Assembly (NCBI GenBank): GCA_031272885.1
Contig: JAISSX010000032.1
Location: 1-37,756 of the forward strand
Direction of reading: 5' to 3'
Origin: Bifidobacteriaceae bacterium
GTDB lineage: Bacteria; Actinomycetota; Actinomycetes; Actinomycetales; WQXJ01
DNA: 37,756 nucleotides
A program made the position numbers and the translations under genes. The notes under the pieces were generated by a model, which saw only the letters and a list, made by a program, of their open reading frames with translations, did not search any database and was not told the origin of the DNA. Below are positions 17,002-25,298 of this stretch, piece after piece. Each line of letters opens with the position of its first letter. Position 1 is the stretch's first letter.

Positions 17002-17143
17002 CGGGTAGAGAGTTGTTGCAGTGCTGGAGCCCGGAACCATCGCCGGGTAGAGAGTTGTTGCGGTGCCGGAGCCTGATTGGGGCCTGGGGTAGAGGGTTGT
17101 TGCAGTTTTCCGGGCCGAAAATCTGCAACAAGTCTCTACCCGG
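17002..17143. repeat. Three direct and one inverted copy of GGGTAGAGAGTTGTTGCAG
   Basis: Copies start at 17002, 17044 and 17086, a 42-bp period, each followed by a divergent GC-rich spacer. A fourth copy is inverted at 17123-17143 (CTGCAACAAGTCTCTACCCGG in part). The third and fourth form a 19-20-bp stem with a loop of about 17 nt. Lying between convergent genes, the hairpin could act as a bidirectional terminator. Confidence 0.75.
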
Positions 17144-17160
17144 TTGGCTGTGGGGGCGAG

Positions 17161-17215
17161 ATCACGGCTCAAGGCCGGGATGACGTCGAGGAGCGCCGGG
17201 ATGACCTCAGGGCGG
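17161..17215. repeat. REP-like palindrome followed by 21-bp repeat
   Basis: ATCACGGC, TCAAG, GCCGGGAT (17161-17181) is a diverged copy of the palindrome at 12340-12360, with one stem mismatch. GCCGGGATGAC recurs 21 bp later, the same period as the array next to the first palindrome. Both copies therefore show palindrome plus 21-bp repeat. Confidence 0.6.
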
Positions 17216-17223
17216 CCGGGCTG

Positions 17224-18171
17224 TCAGCGCCAGCCCCCCGAGCGGCGGCCCGAACGGCCGGCCCGAGCGACGCGGCCGGCCCGCAAACCGTCCACCCCCA
17301 GGATCACCAGTGCGATCCAGACCACCGCGAAGCCGAACCAGCGGGCCGGCGGCATGACCTCATGGAACAAGAAGACCCCGGTCAGGAACTGCAGCGTCGG
17401 ATTGAGGTACTGCAACATGCCCACCACGGTCAGTGGCAGGCGCCGGGCGGCGCCGTTGAACAGCAGCAACGGCACCACCGTGACCACCCCCAGACCCGCC
17501 ATGGCCAGCGCATGCCAGGTGCCGTAGCCGGTGAAACTCTGGCCGCCGGTCAGCCCAAGCCAGATGACATAAGCACCGGCCAACGGCGCCATGGTGCAGG
17601 TCTCCACCGTCAAGGCCGCCACGACCGGCACGGTGACGCCGACCTTCTTCTCGGTGTAGCCGTAAAAACCCCAGCTCAGGGCCAGGGCCAGCGCAATCCA
17701 AGGCACATGACCGGCGGACACGCCGATCACCACCACGGCCGTCGCCGCAATCCCCAGTGCCACCCACTGGGCCGGCCGCAGCCGTTCGTGCAGCAACACC
17801 ACACCCAAAGCGACCGAGAACAGGGGGTTGATGAAATAGCCCAACGCGCCGTCCACCACGTGGCCGCTCAGGACGGCGTAGACAAAGGTCAGCCAGTTGA
17901 TCACCAGCAGCGCGCCGCACAAGGTCAACAGCCCAAACGACCGCGGGCTGGAGACGGCCCGCCGCAGCGCCGCCCCCTGGTGCACCACCCTCAGCAGCAC
18001 GCCGCAAGCCACCAGCGACCACAACACCCGGTGGGCAATCACCTCGACGGCGCCAGCGGGGTGTAGCAGGTTGAGGTACAGCGGCAGGAAACCCCACCAC
18101 AGGTAGGCGCCGATGCCGAGCACCAAGCCATCGCGCCGGTTGCGGCCAGAGGAAGCGGAGCCTTGGGGCAC
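17224..18171 (-). CDS. rarD: RarD-type EamA/DMT permease
   Basis: 315 residues, ten predicted membrane segments in two EamA halves. The N-terminal LGIGAYLWWGFLPLYLNLL and the EVIAHRVLWS segment are characteristic of RarD, as is NPLFSVALGVVLLHERLRPAQW and the C-terminal QYLNPTLQFLTGVFLFHE. RarD was named for a chloramphenicol-sensitivity phenotype; the physiological substrate is not settled. The GTG start follows TAACCT by six bases on the minus strand and there is no Shine-Dalgarno sequence. The C-terminus is arginine-rich. Confidence 0.9.
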   Translation of the reverse strand: MPQGSASSGRNRRDGLVLGIGAYLWWGFLPLYLNLLHPAGAVEVIAHRVLWSLVACGVLLRVVHQGAALRRAVSSPRSFGLLTLCGALLVINWLTFVYAVLSGHVVDGALGYFINPLFSVALGVVLLHERLRPAQWVALGIAATAVVVIGVSAGHVPWIALALALSWGFYGYTEKKVGVTVPVVAALTVETCTMAPLAGAYVIWLGLTGGQSFTGYGTWHALAMAGLGVVTVVPLLLFNGAARRLPLTVVGMLQYLNPTLQFLTGVFLFHEVMPPARWFGFAVVWIALVILGVDGLRAGRVARAGRSGRRSGGWR

Positions 18172-18177
18172 CAGCCC

Positions 18178-18183
18178 AGGTTA
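18178..18183 (-). promoter_or_regulatory. -10 box of leaderless rarD
   Basis: TAACCT on the minus strand, six bases before the GTG start. Confidence 0.6.
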
Positions 18184-18313
18184 GCCGGTGCGGACCGCGG
18201 CGGCAGCCAACCGGTCCGAGGCACCGACCAGGCGAAAGACACCAGAGGTAGACCGCAGCCAACCAGCCACGGCCAACCGGCCACGCGCCACACGGCCAAC
18301 CCGCCGCCCGCCG

Positions 18314-19066
18314 CTACACCAGGCGCGGCACGGCCGCCAGCAGGGCCCGGGTGTAGTCATGCTGGGGGCTGCCCATCACCTGTTCCACGTCGCCCTGTTC
18401 CACGATGACGCCCTCTTGCATCACCGCCACGTGGTCACAGATGTAGCGCACCACGGCCAGGTTGTGGCTGATGAACAGCATCGAGTGCCGTTCGGAGGCC
18501 AAGATCTCGCGCAGCACGTTCAACACCTGGGCCTGCACCGACACGTCCAACGCGGAGGTGATCTCGTCCGCCACAATCACATCCGGCTGGGCGGCAAAGG
18601 CCCGCGCGATGGCGACCCGTTGGCGTTGCCCGCCGGACAGCCGCCGCGGCAGCCGCGGCACCACTTCGGACGACATCGAGACCAGTTCCAGCAGCCGCAG
18701 CACCTCGGCCCGGCGTTCGGCCGGTCTCAGGCCGCGGTGGGACAGGGCCTCGGCCACGATCTGCCCCACGGTCATGCGCGGATTGAGGGACCCGTACGGG
18801 TCTTGGAAGATCATCTGGACCCGCCGGGCACGCTCAGCCGCCCGCAGCGAAGCCAGGTTGACGCCATCCATGGTGACCACCCCGCCGGACGGTTTGACCA
18901 GGCCAAGGATGGCCCGCGCCACGGTCGACTTGCCGGAGCCGGACTCCCCCACCAGGCCGATCACCTTGCCTTGCGGTATGACCAGGTCGGCATGTTTGAC
19001 CACCGTGCGGGCGGCGCCGCCCCGGCCGTAGGTGACGGACAGGTCGCGGATGGCCAGTTCACCCAT
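18314..19066 (-). CDS. Peptide-type ABC transporter ATPase, OppF/DppF-like
   Basis: 250 residues; the second ATPase of a dipeptide/oligopeptide-type importer. Walker A GESGSGKS (40-47), Q-loop MIFQDPYGSLNP, signature LSGGQRQR (143-150), Walker B VIVADEI (163-169) and the H-loop FISHNL are intact. Usual OppF proteins have 50-80 further residues with a cysteine-rich end; this one stops at LLAAVPRLV and lacks that extension. The ATG overlaps the stop of the upstream fused gene (ATGGGTGA) and has a strong GGAGGT 8 nt upstream, which rules out the longer open frame. Last gene of the importer operon. Confidence 0.92.
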   Translation of the reverse strand: MGELAIRDLSVTYGRGGAARTVVKHADLVIPQGKVIGLVGESGSGKSTVARAILGLVKPSGGVVTMDGVNLASLRAAERARRVQMIFQDPYGSLNPRMTVGQIVAEALSHRGLRPAERRAEVLRLLELVSMSSEVVPRLPRRLSGGQRQRVAIARAFAAQPDVIVADEITSALDVSVQAQVLNVLREILASERHSMLFISHNLAVVRYICDHVAVMQEGVIVEQGDVEQVMGSPQHDYTRALLAAVPRLV

Positions 19067-21035
19067 CGCCGTCCACCTCCTCCCGGCTGCCGGCCCGCGC
19101 CACCGCGGCGGCCGCCACCGTGGCACGGGTCTGTGGGTGGTGGCAGGCCACACGGTGCCCGATGCCGCTGGGGGCCAACGGCGGCTGCGTCGCCTCGCAC
19201 TCGGGGGTGGCGAAGGCGCAGCGCGGCGCGAAGGGGCAGCCGGGCGGCATGGCGGCCAGCGCGGGTGGCCGGCCGGGGATGGTGGCCAGCGGGCTGGTCT
19301 TGTCGGTGTGGGTGTCCGGCACGGCCTCGACCAGCGCCAGGGTGTACGGGTGGGCGGCCTCGGTCAGCAGCCCGTCGGTGGGTAGGTCTTCCATGATCAG
19401 CCCGCCGTACATCACGATGACCCGTGCGCAGACCGATGTCACCACCGCAATGTCATGCGAGATCAGCACGATGGCGGTGCCTTCCTCGGCGTTGATGCGT
19501 TCCAGCAGGTCAAGGATCTGCCGTTGCACAGTGACGTCTAGGGCAGTGGTTGGCTCGTCGGCGATGATCAGCTTGGGCGCCTCGGTCAGGCCCATGGCGA
19601 TCATGGCCCGCTGCTGCATGCCGCCCGAGAATTCGAACGGATACTGCCGCAGCCGCAGCTCCGGTTCCGGGATGCCCACCTCGCCCAGTTTCTCGATGGC
19701 GAGCTGGCGCCCTTCAGAGGCGGACAGGCCCCGGTGGACCCGCGATGATTCCGCCACCTGGACGCCGATGCGCATGGCCGGATTGAGCGAAGACATGGGG
19801 TTTTGGAACACCATGGCCAGGTTGGTGCCCAGGAAGCGGCTGAGCGCGGCGGGCGACAGTCGCCTGATGTCGGTGCCGCTGAAGTCCAACCGGTCGGCAC
19901 TGACCTGCCCTGGATAGTCGATCAGTTGGGCGATGGCGAGCATGGACAGGGTCTTGCCGGAACCGGATTCACCGACCACCCCGATCCGCTCCCCGGCCGC
20001 CAACGTCAGCGAGATGCCCCGCACCGGCCAGACCACGCCATCGGCCGTGGGGAAGGCCACCTTCAGGTTGTCGACCTCCAAGACAGGGGCAAGGGACGAT
20101 GCCGCCGGGCTCGCCCCGGCCGCCGCCAGTTCGGCCGCCGCCGCCCCCTGCGGTATGCCCTTCATGGTGGCCCGCAGTTGCCGCGCCAGCCGGTTGACCT
20201 TGCCGGTGGCTTGGGTGTCTTGGATGGTGCCGGCAATCGATTCGCCCAGCATGACAAAGGCGATGCCCGCCAGGGCGGTCATGGTGGCCGGGCCGATGAC
20301 GGACAGCGGCGCCGGGTAGAAGTTGCCTTCCTTCTGGGCCGTGATCATCAGCGAACCCCAGTCATAGGCCGGCGACGCCGTGCCCACCCCCAGGAAGCTC
20401 ATGGTGGCCACACCCAGGATGCAGACGCCCACCGAGGTGGCGGCCTGGATCACCAGCGGTTCGGCCACGTTGGGCAGGATGTGCCGGGTCAGGATGCGCG
20501 GCGTGCCGATGCCCATGGTGCGGGCCGCCGCCACATAGTCCAGTTTGGCCACCGAGGCGGTCATGGTTTGGGCCAGGCGGGCAAAGCCGGGCGCCATGGC
20601 AATGCCGATGCCGATCACCGCCGCCTTGGTGCCGGCCCCCACGATGACGGCCACGAACAGGGCCAGCAGCACCGCCGGGAAGGCGATCATGACGTTGATG
20701 ACGCCGGTGAAGAAGCCCTTGGCGCGCGGACCGAGGGCGCTGGCGAACAGACCCACCGGCAGGCCGATGCAGATGCCGATGGCGGCCGCGATCAGGGCTG
20801 CCACCAGCGACAACCGGGTGGCTACCAGGGTGCGCAGGAAGATGTCTTGGCCCAACCGGGTGGTGCCGAACCAGTGTTCGGCGCTGGTGGGGGCGTTGCG
20901 GTCCAGGATGTCGCGGGCCACGGCGGCATCGCCCCAGACCATGGGCGCCACGATGGCCAGCACGATGAAGGCCAGCAACATGACGGAGGCGACGATGCCG
21001 GTGGCGGTGGTGTAGAGCGGCCGCAGCATTTTCAT
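19059..21035 (-). CDS. Fused permease-ATPase (DppC-DppD) of a peptide-type ABC importer
   Basis: 658 residues combining two subunits that are normally separate. Residues 1-290 are a DppC-type permease with about six membrane segments, the usual N-terminal HWFGTTRLGQDIF, and the EAA loop at about 169-189 that contacts the ATPase. After an Ala-rich linker (about 295-318), residues 319-640 are a DppD-type ATPase: Walker A GESGSGKT (355-362), signature FSGGMQQRA (469-477), Walker B LIIADEP (489-495), and the cysteine-rich CPFAPRC end. Such fusions occur in other actinobacteria. Start and stop overlap both neighbours by a few bases, so translation is coupled. Confidence 0.93.
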   Translation of the reverse strand: MKMLRPLYTTATGIVASVMLLAFIVLAIVAPMVWGDAAVARDILDRNAPTSAEHWFGTTRLGQDIFLRTLVATRLSLVAALIAAAIGICIGLPVGLFASALGPRAKGFFTGVINVMIAFPAVLLALFVAVIVGAGTKAAVIGIGIAMAPGFARLAQTMTASVAKLDYVAAARTMGIGTPRILTRHILPNVAEPLVIQAATSVGVCILGVATMSFLGVGTASPAYDWGSLMITAQKEGNFYPAPLSVIGPATMTALAGIAFVMLGESIAGTIQDTQATGKVNRLARQLRATMKGIPQGAAAAELAAAGASPAASSLAPVLEVDNLKVAFPTADGVVWPVRGISLTLAAGERIGVVGESGSGKTLSMLAIAQLIDYPGQVSADRLDFSGTDIRRLSPAALSRFLGTNLAMVFQNPMSSLNPAMRIGVQVAESSRVHRGLSASEGRQLAIEKLGEVGIPEPELRLRQYPFEFSGGMQQRAMIAMGLTEAPKLIIADEPTTALDVTVQRQILDLLERINAEEGTAIVLISHDIAVVTSVCARVIVMYGGLIMEDLPTDGLLTEAAHPYTLALVEAVPDTHTDKTSPLATIPGRPPALAAMPPGCPFAPRCAFATPECEATQPPLAPSGIGHRVACHHPQTRATVAAAAVARAGSREEVDGDG

Positions 21036-21988
21036 GACTGGCCCACCTCCCGCCCGGCGCGCGGATCGAAGAAGACCAGCAGGATGTCCACCACCAGGTT
21101 GACCACCAACACGGAGGTGGCGAAGATCAGCATGCAGATCTGGGCGGCCGGAAAATCACCTTGGACGATGGCGGTGGTCAGCATCTGGCCTAGGCCGGGA
21201 ATGGCGAAAACCTGCTCAACCACGATGGTGCCGGTGACGGCGGCCCCCACCTGGAGGCCGCCGATGGTTAGGGCGGCCGTCAACAGGTTGGGCAGGGCGT
21301 GGCGGAAGTAGATGCGCCGCCGGGGCAGCCGTTTGGACCGGGCCACCAGGATGTAGTCCTCCCCCAACACCTTTTCGGTGGAGGACCGCACGATGCGGCT
21401 CAGGTTGGCGATGGTGCCCAGGGCGATGGCGGCCAGCGGCAACACGAACCACTTGTAGCCGGAGGCGAAGGCGATGGGGAACCAACCGGCCCGCATGGCG
21501 AAGAAGTAGACGAAGACCGGCGCCAGCAGGAACGATGGCAGCGCGCCCACCCAGGCGGTCGACATGTTGAAGAACAGCCGCAGGCTGGTCAGGCGGCTGG
21601 ACCGGGTGACGATGCCGACCACCACGCCGCCCAGCAGGGCCAACACCAGGGTGGCCACCATGCTCATGGCCACCAGGATCAGGGTGTTGGGCGCCCGGGC
21701 GGCGAGCATGCTCGAAATCGGCGTGCCGTAGATGATCGAATCACCCAGGTTGCCGGTAAAGACGTTCTTCCAGTAGTTGATGTACTGGATGAAGATGTTG
21801 CGGTCCAGGCCGAGTTGATGGGTGCGTTCCAGCACCAGTTCCTGGGGAGCGTCAGGGCCCAGGGCGGTGCGCACCGGATCACCCGGAATCAACTGGATCA
21901 TTAGGAAGGACAGGGTCAGCACGGCCACCAGCGAGATGATCAGCCGGTTGATGCGCCGCACCCACGCCCGCGCCGCCGTGACTTCCAT
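21032..21988 (-). CDS. Peptide-type ABC transporter permease, DppB-like
   Basis: 318 residues, about six membrane segments. It forms the importer channel with the permease half of the next gene. Family marks: the first segment followed by IPGDPVRTALG, LGLDRNIFIQYINYWKN, the EAA loop region DYILVARSKRLPRRRIYFRHALPN, and the final VFFDPR. The ATG at 21988 has AGGAGG about 9 nt upstream; the longer open frame to 22093 runs into the untranslated region. It ends in an ATGA overlap with the fused gene. Confidence 0.93.
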   Translation of the reverse strand: MEVTAARAWVRRINRLIISLVAVLTLSFLMIQLIPGDPVRTALGPDAPQELVLERTHQLGLDRNIFIQYINYWKNVFTGNLGDSIIYGTPISSMLAARAPNTLILVAMSMVATLVLALLGGVVVGIVTRSSRLTSLRLFFNMSTAWVGALPSFLLAPVFVYFFAMRAGWFPIAFASGYKWFVLPLAAIALGTIANLSRIVRSSTEKVLGEDYILVARSKRLPRRRIYFRHALPNLLTAALTIGGLQVGAAVTGTIVVEQVFAIPGLGQMLTTAIVQGDFPAAQICMLIFATSVLVVNLVVDILLVFFDPRAGREVGQS

Positions 21989-22113
21989 CGCCCCATCCTC
22001 CTGCAGGAACGCCTGTGCCGGTTTGGCCGCCCCGTCTCGGCCGCAGGCCGCGGTTCCCCCGGTTGTCCAAGGGAACCGCGGCCGGCGGTTCAAGGGCGAG
22101 CCAAGATTGGTTC

Positions 22114-23829
22114 CTAAGAGGCGTAGACCCGCAGGGCGGTGGCCAGCGGCCGCCCGCCCAGGGCCTCAAATTCGCCGCCGATGACCAGCCAGTTGGTGGG
22201 CCATTCGCCGATCGGCAGCAGGTCCACGTTGCTGAACAGGGCCTCGGAGGCCTTGTTCCAGTACTCGCAGCCATAGTTCTCGGGCGTCACAATCGCCTGG
22301 GCGATGGCGTCCTTGTACTCCTGGTTGTCGATGTGCTGGGCGTTCATGCCGTCGGGCGGATAGGCGCCGGCGAACATGCCGGTGATGGTGGACGGGAACG
22401 GGTTCGAGAAGACCTCGATACCCATGATGTCGAAGTCACCGGTTTGGTTCAGCGTCTGCAGGTAGTCGGAGTGCTCCAACGGCTTGATCTCGATGTCGAA
22501 GCCGACCGCCTTCCAGTCTTCCGCCATGAATTCGACGGCGGCGGCGGCCGGGCCCACCGAGGTGTTGTAGGAGACACTCAGGTGCAGCTTCTGGCCGTCC
22601 TTCTCACGGATGCCATCAGACCCCAAGACCCAGCCGGCCTCGTCCAACAGGGCGCCGGCGGCAGCGGGATCGTAGGCCGGAATGGCGCTGGCGGCAGAGG
22701 CGTCGTCCTGGCACAGCTTGGGCGTGGCGGGGGCCACCGAGGTGCCGGGTTCCGGCCGCAGGCCGTTGGTCATGACGGTGGCCACCGAGCCGCGGTCAAC
22801 CGACATCGCCAGGGCCTGGCGGATGGTCTTGTCGGCCGTCAGCTTGCCTTCGACCTGGCTGTAGGACTGCAGGATGCCGCCCAGCGTATAGGTCTGGATT
22901 TCGGCGCCGGCGTCCAGCACGCGCTGCTGGTCCTGGCCGTTGATGATGGCGGCGTTGACTTCACCGCTGATCAGCAGGTTGGCGGCGGTGGTTTCATCGG
23001 CCACGATCTTGATGACAACCTTGGCCGGGAAGCCTTCGGCGTCGTTCGTGGCGCCACCGGCACCCCAGGTGTAGCCCTCGCGCTTGGCCAGCACGTACTC
23101 GCTGGACGGCACGGCGCTTTCAAGGGTGAAGGGGCCGGAGCCGGAACTGAGCGTGATGCCCTCAGGGTCATCGGCGCCGGGGCCGCAAGGGATGAACTGG
23201 AAGCTCAGCGCCGGCAGCAGCTGCGAGAACGTCTCCTCCAGGTGGATGGTGAAGGTGCCGGCCGCGTCATCGGCCTCCGTGGAGTAGTTGCGGTTGGGCA
23301 ACACGGAACCGATGTTGGTGGCCGGGTTTTCGGGATCAAGCATGTAGTCGAAGCTCTTCTTGATCACGCTGGGCGTCACGGCGCTGCCGTCATAGCAGGT
23401 GGCGTCCGGGTTGATCTGGAAGGTGGCGTCGGTGCCGTCGTATGTCCACTCGGTGGCCAGGCCGGAAATGATGGAGCCGTCCGGCGCCCGGTTGACCAGC
23501 GGGTCATAGATGAAGCGGAACAGCCAGTTGCCGTAGTTGGTGGGGTTGTTCAGCGGGTTGAGGGTGCTTGGGTCGCCAACGAAGACGATGGTGAAGGTGC
23601 CGTCTTCGGCGTAGGCCACACCGCCCGTGTCGGTGGTTTCGGTGTCGCCACCGGGCTCGGTGGTGTCGGTGGTATCGGTGGCCTCGCCCGCGGGCGTGTC
23701 AGTGGCGGTGGCGGTGGTAGTGGCGCCGCCGGTTGAGTCGCTGCCCGTGTCCTTGTCGTCGGACGAGCACCCGGCCGTCAGGGCGACGGCCGCGGCGAGG
23801 GCGACAGCGGAGGTGATCAGTTTCTTCAC
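22114..23829 (-). CDS. Extracellular substrate-binding lipoprotein (SBP family 5)
   Basis: 571 residues. The lipoprotein signal peptide ends in LTAGC, with the lipidated Cys21, followed by a Thr/Asp/Gly-rich linker (about 25-70) that holds the protein off the membrane. The mature part fits the dipeptide/nickel/oligopeptide-binding family: STLNPL, LVNRAPDGSIISGLATEW (family 5 signature) and the FDIEIKPLEHSDYLQTL region near the C-terminus. It captures the substrate for the importer encoded directly downstream. GGAAGG lies about 10 nt before the GTG start. The gap to the permease gene is 125 bp, so binding protein may be expressed above the level of the rest. Confidence 0.93.
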   Translation of the reverse strand: MKKLITSAVALAAAVALTAGCSSDDKDTGSDSTGGATTTATATDTPAGEATDTTDTTEPGGDTETTDTGGVAYAEDGTFTIVFVGDPSTLNPLNNPTNYGNWLFRFIYDPLVNRAPDGSIISGLATEWTYDGTDATFQINPDATCYDGSAVTPSVIKKSFDYMLDPENPATNIGSVLPNRNYSTEADDAAGTFTIHLEETFSQLLPALSFQFIPCGPGADDPEGITLSSGSGPFTLESAVPSSEYVLAKREGYTWGAGGATNDAEGFPAKVVIKIVADETTAANLLISGEVNAAIINGQDQQRVLDAGAEIQTYTLGGILQSYSQVEGKLTADKTIRQALAMSVDRGSVATVMTNGLRPEPGTSVAPATPKLCQDDASAASAIPAYDPAAAGALLDEAGWVLGSDGIREKDGQKLHLSVSYNTSVGPAAAAVEFMAEDWKAVGFDIEIKPLEHSDYLQTLNQTGDFDIMGIEVFSNPFPSTITGMFAGAYPPDGMNAQHIDNQEYKDAIAQAIVTPENYGCEYWNKASEALFSNVDLLPIGEWPTNWLVIGGEFEALGGRPLATALRVYAS

Positions 23830-23999
23830 GGTATTTGACCTTCCCGTGCTGGGGTGTCGAGGACGAAAGCCGTGTTCCGTCAAGCGATATGGTATTGCGC
23901 CCAGCGAGCTAAAGCGAGTCGGAGAAGAGTCTCAGGGGAGAATTTTCACCATCGCAGACAAGGATTTACCAGCCGGACACACACATAGCGACAAGAACC

Positions 24000-25220
24000 C
24001 TAGGCGTAGTGCCGCGCCCGCCGGCCCAGCCGGTAGACGGAGCGCAGGTTGCCCGGATAGGCCGACATGTCGAACGGGTCGCCCGTCACCACGATCAGAT
24101 CGGCCTGCTTGCCGGCCTCGACCGTGCCCACCTTGTGGTCGATCCGCATCAACTGGGCGGCCGAACTGGTGGCGCTGACCAGCACCTGCTGCGGCGTCAT
24201 GCCCATCTTGTGCATCAACGGGAACTCGATCAGGTTCTTGCCGTGCATGTCGGCCGCGGCATCGGACCCCATGGCGATCTTGACGCCCGCCGCCACGGCC
24301 TTCTGGAAGGTGTCCGCCCGCAGGTCGTAGTTGGCCCTGGCCTTGACCGCGATCTCGGGCGGGATGGCGTCACCAGCCTCGATCCGGTCCAGGATGTACT
24401 GGGTCACGCCCAGCGTCGGCACCAGCCAGGCGCCGTGCTCCAGCAGCAGGTCGATGGCCTCGTCATCCAGTTCCGTGCCGTGCTCCACCGAACGGACGCC
24501 GTTCCTGATGGCGGCCTTGATCCCGGGGGCGCCGTGGCAGTGTGCCATGACGTAGGCGCCCAGCCGCTCGGCCTCGTCCACCATGGCCCGGATCTCCGCG
24601 TCGCTGAAGTGCTGCACCGTGGGGTTGTCGCGCGGCGAGAAGACGCCCCCGGAGGTGTTGATCTTGATCTGGTTGGCCCCCATCCGGATGCACTCGCGCA
24701 CCCGCTTGCGGCAGGCGTCCACGCCATCGACCACCCCGGACGGCCGGCCCGGGTGGGGCTGGAGAATCTCGGGTGCGTTGCCGCTGGGCAGCCAGTGGTC
24801 ACCGTGGCCGCCGGTCTGGCTGAGCGCGATCAGGCAGAGGTACACCGCCGGGCCGTCGATCAGGCCCTCCTCCACCGCCCGCTGCACGCCCAGGTCCGCC
24901 CCGGAAGCGTCGCGGCAACTGGTGATGCCGATGCTCAAGGTCTTCTCCAGCACCTTTTCGGTGTGGAAGAACTGCAGCGAAAACGGCATGTTGACGCCAC
25001 GCAGGTAGTCGATCTCGACCAGGCCAACGTGGGTGTGGCAGTCGATCAGGCCGGGCAGGATGGTCAGACCGGTGGCATCGACCACTTCATCGCCCGGCTG
25101 CGGCGCGATCGACTCCGCCACCGCCACGATCTGCGACCCCTCGATGGCCACGTCTCGCTGAGCGAGAGGGGCTCCGGTGCCATCAAAAACCTGTCCATGC
25201 TGGAAAACGGTGCGACTCAT
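24000..25220 (-). CDS. Metal-dependent amidohydrolase (imidazolonepropionase-like)
   Basis: 406 residues, a cytoplasmic TIM-barrel hydrolase of C-N bonds. Metal ligands can be placed: HTH (His62, His64), Lys186 in IKIN (probably carbamylated), His227 or His229 in AHCHG, His247 in VEHGTE, and Asp320 in MGSDAA. The N- and C-terminal beta-sandwich is present (GLTILPGLIDCHTH, GTVEAGKQADLIVVTGDPF). Related enzymes act on dipeptides (Xaa-Pro/Arg dipeptidases), imidazolones and enamides. A GGAGGGAGA lies 8-9 nt before the ATG. It is divergent from the LLM-IclR pair over a 78-bp gap and lies just upstream of the importer genes on the same strand. Confidence 0.9.
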   Translation of the reverse strand: MSRTVFQHGQVFDGTGAPLAQRDVAIEGSQIVAVAESIAPQPGDEVVDATGLTILPGLIDCHTHVGLVEIDYLRGVNMPFSLQFFHTEKVLEKTLSIGITSCRDASGADLGVQRAVEEGLIDGPAVYLCLIALSQTGGHGDHWLPSGNAPEILQPHPGRPSGVVDGVDACRKRVRECIRMGANQIKINTSGGVFSPRDNPTVQHFSDAEIRAMVDEAERLGAYVMAHCHGAPGIKAAIRNGVRSVEHGTELDDEAIDLLLEHGAWLVPTLGVTQYILDRIEAGDAIPPEIAVKARANYDLRADTFQKAVAAGVKIAMGSDAAADMHGKNLIEFPLMHKMGMTPQQVLVSATSSAAQLMRIDHKVGTVEAGKQADLIVVTGDPFDMSAYPGNLRSVYRLGRRARHYA

Positions 25221-25277
25221 GTCGTCTCTCCCTCCGAATTGCCCGCCAAGTACCCCATCAGCGTACCGCTCGGCGCA

Positions 25278-25292
25278 ACACTCTTGTAGTGT
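25278..25292. promoter_or_regulatory. -10 box of leaderless LLM gene with overlapping palindrome
   Basis: TAGTGT (25287-25292) is followed by six bases and the ATG at 25299. The perfect inverted repeat ACACT-CTTGT-AGTGT covers the box. A protein bound here would block transcription of the LLM-IclR unit; the IclR product is the obvious candidate, but this is inference. Confidence 0.5.
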
Positions 25293-25298
25293 GGCGGC

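Larger units (their letters stand above)
16817..17223. other. Intergenic region filled with repeats
   Basis: No credible gene. After the stop codon come a possible weak terminator stem (CCCGCCGC at 16833-16840 with GCGGCGGG at 16863-16870), an exact copy of the overrepresented 14-mer GACGCCATCGGGCA (16986-16999), the GGGTAGAGAGTTGTTGCAG repeats (17002-17143) and a REP-like segment (17161-17215). The region separates two convergent genes. Confidence 0.6.

Noticed and set aside
17002-17143. CRISPR array
   Set aside because: Only three direct copies of a 19-mer with 23-bp spacers, a fourth copy inverted, and no cas genes.
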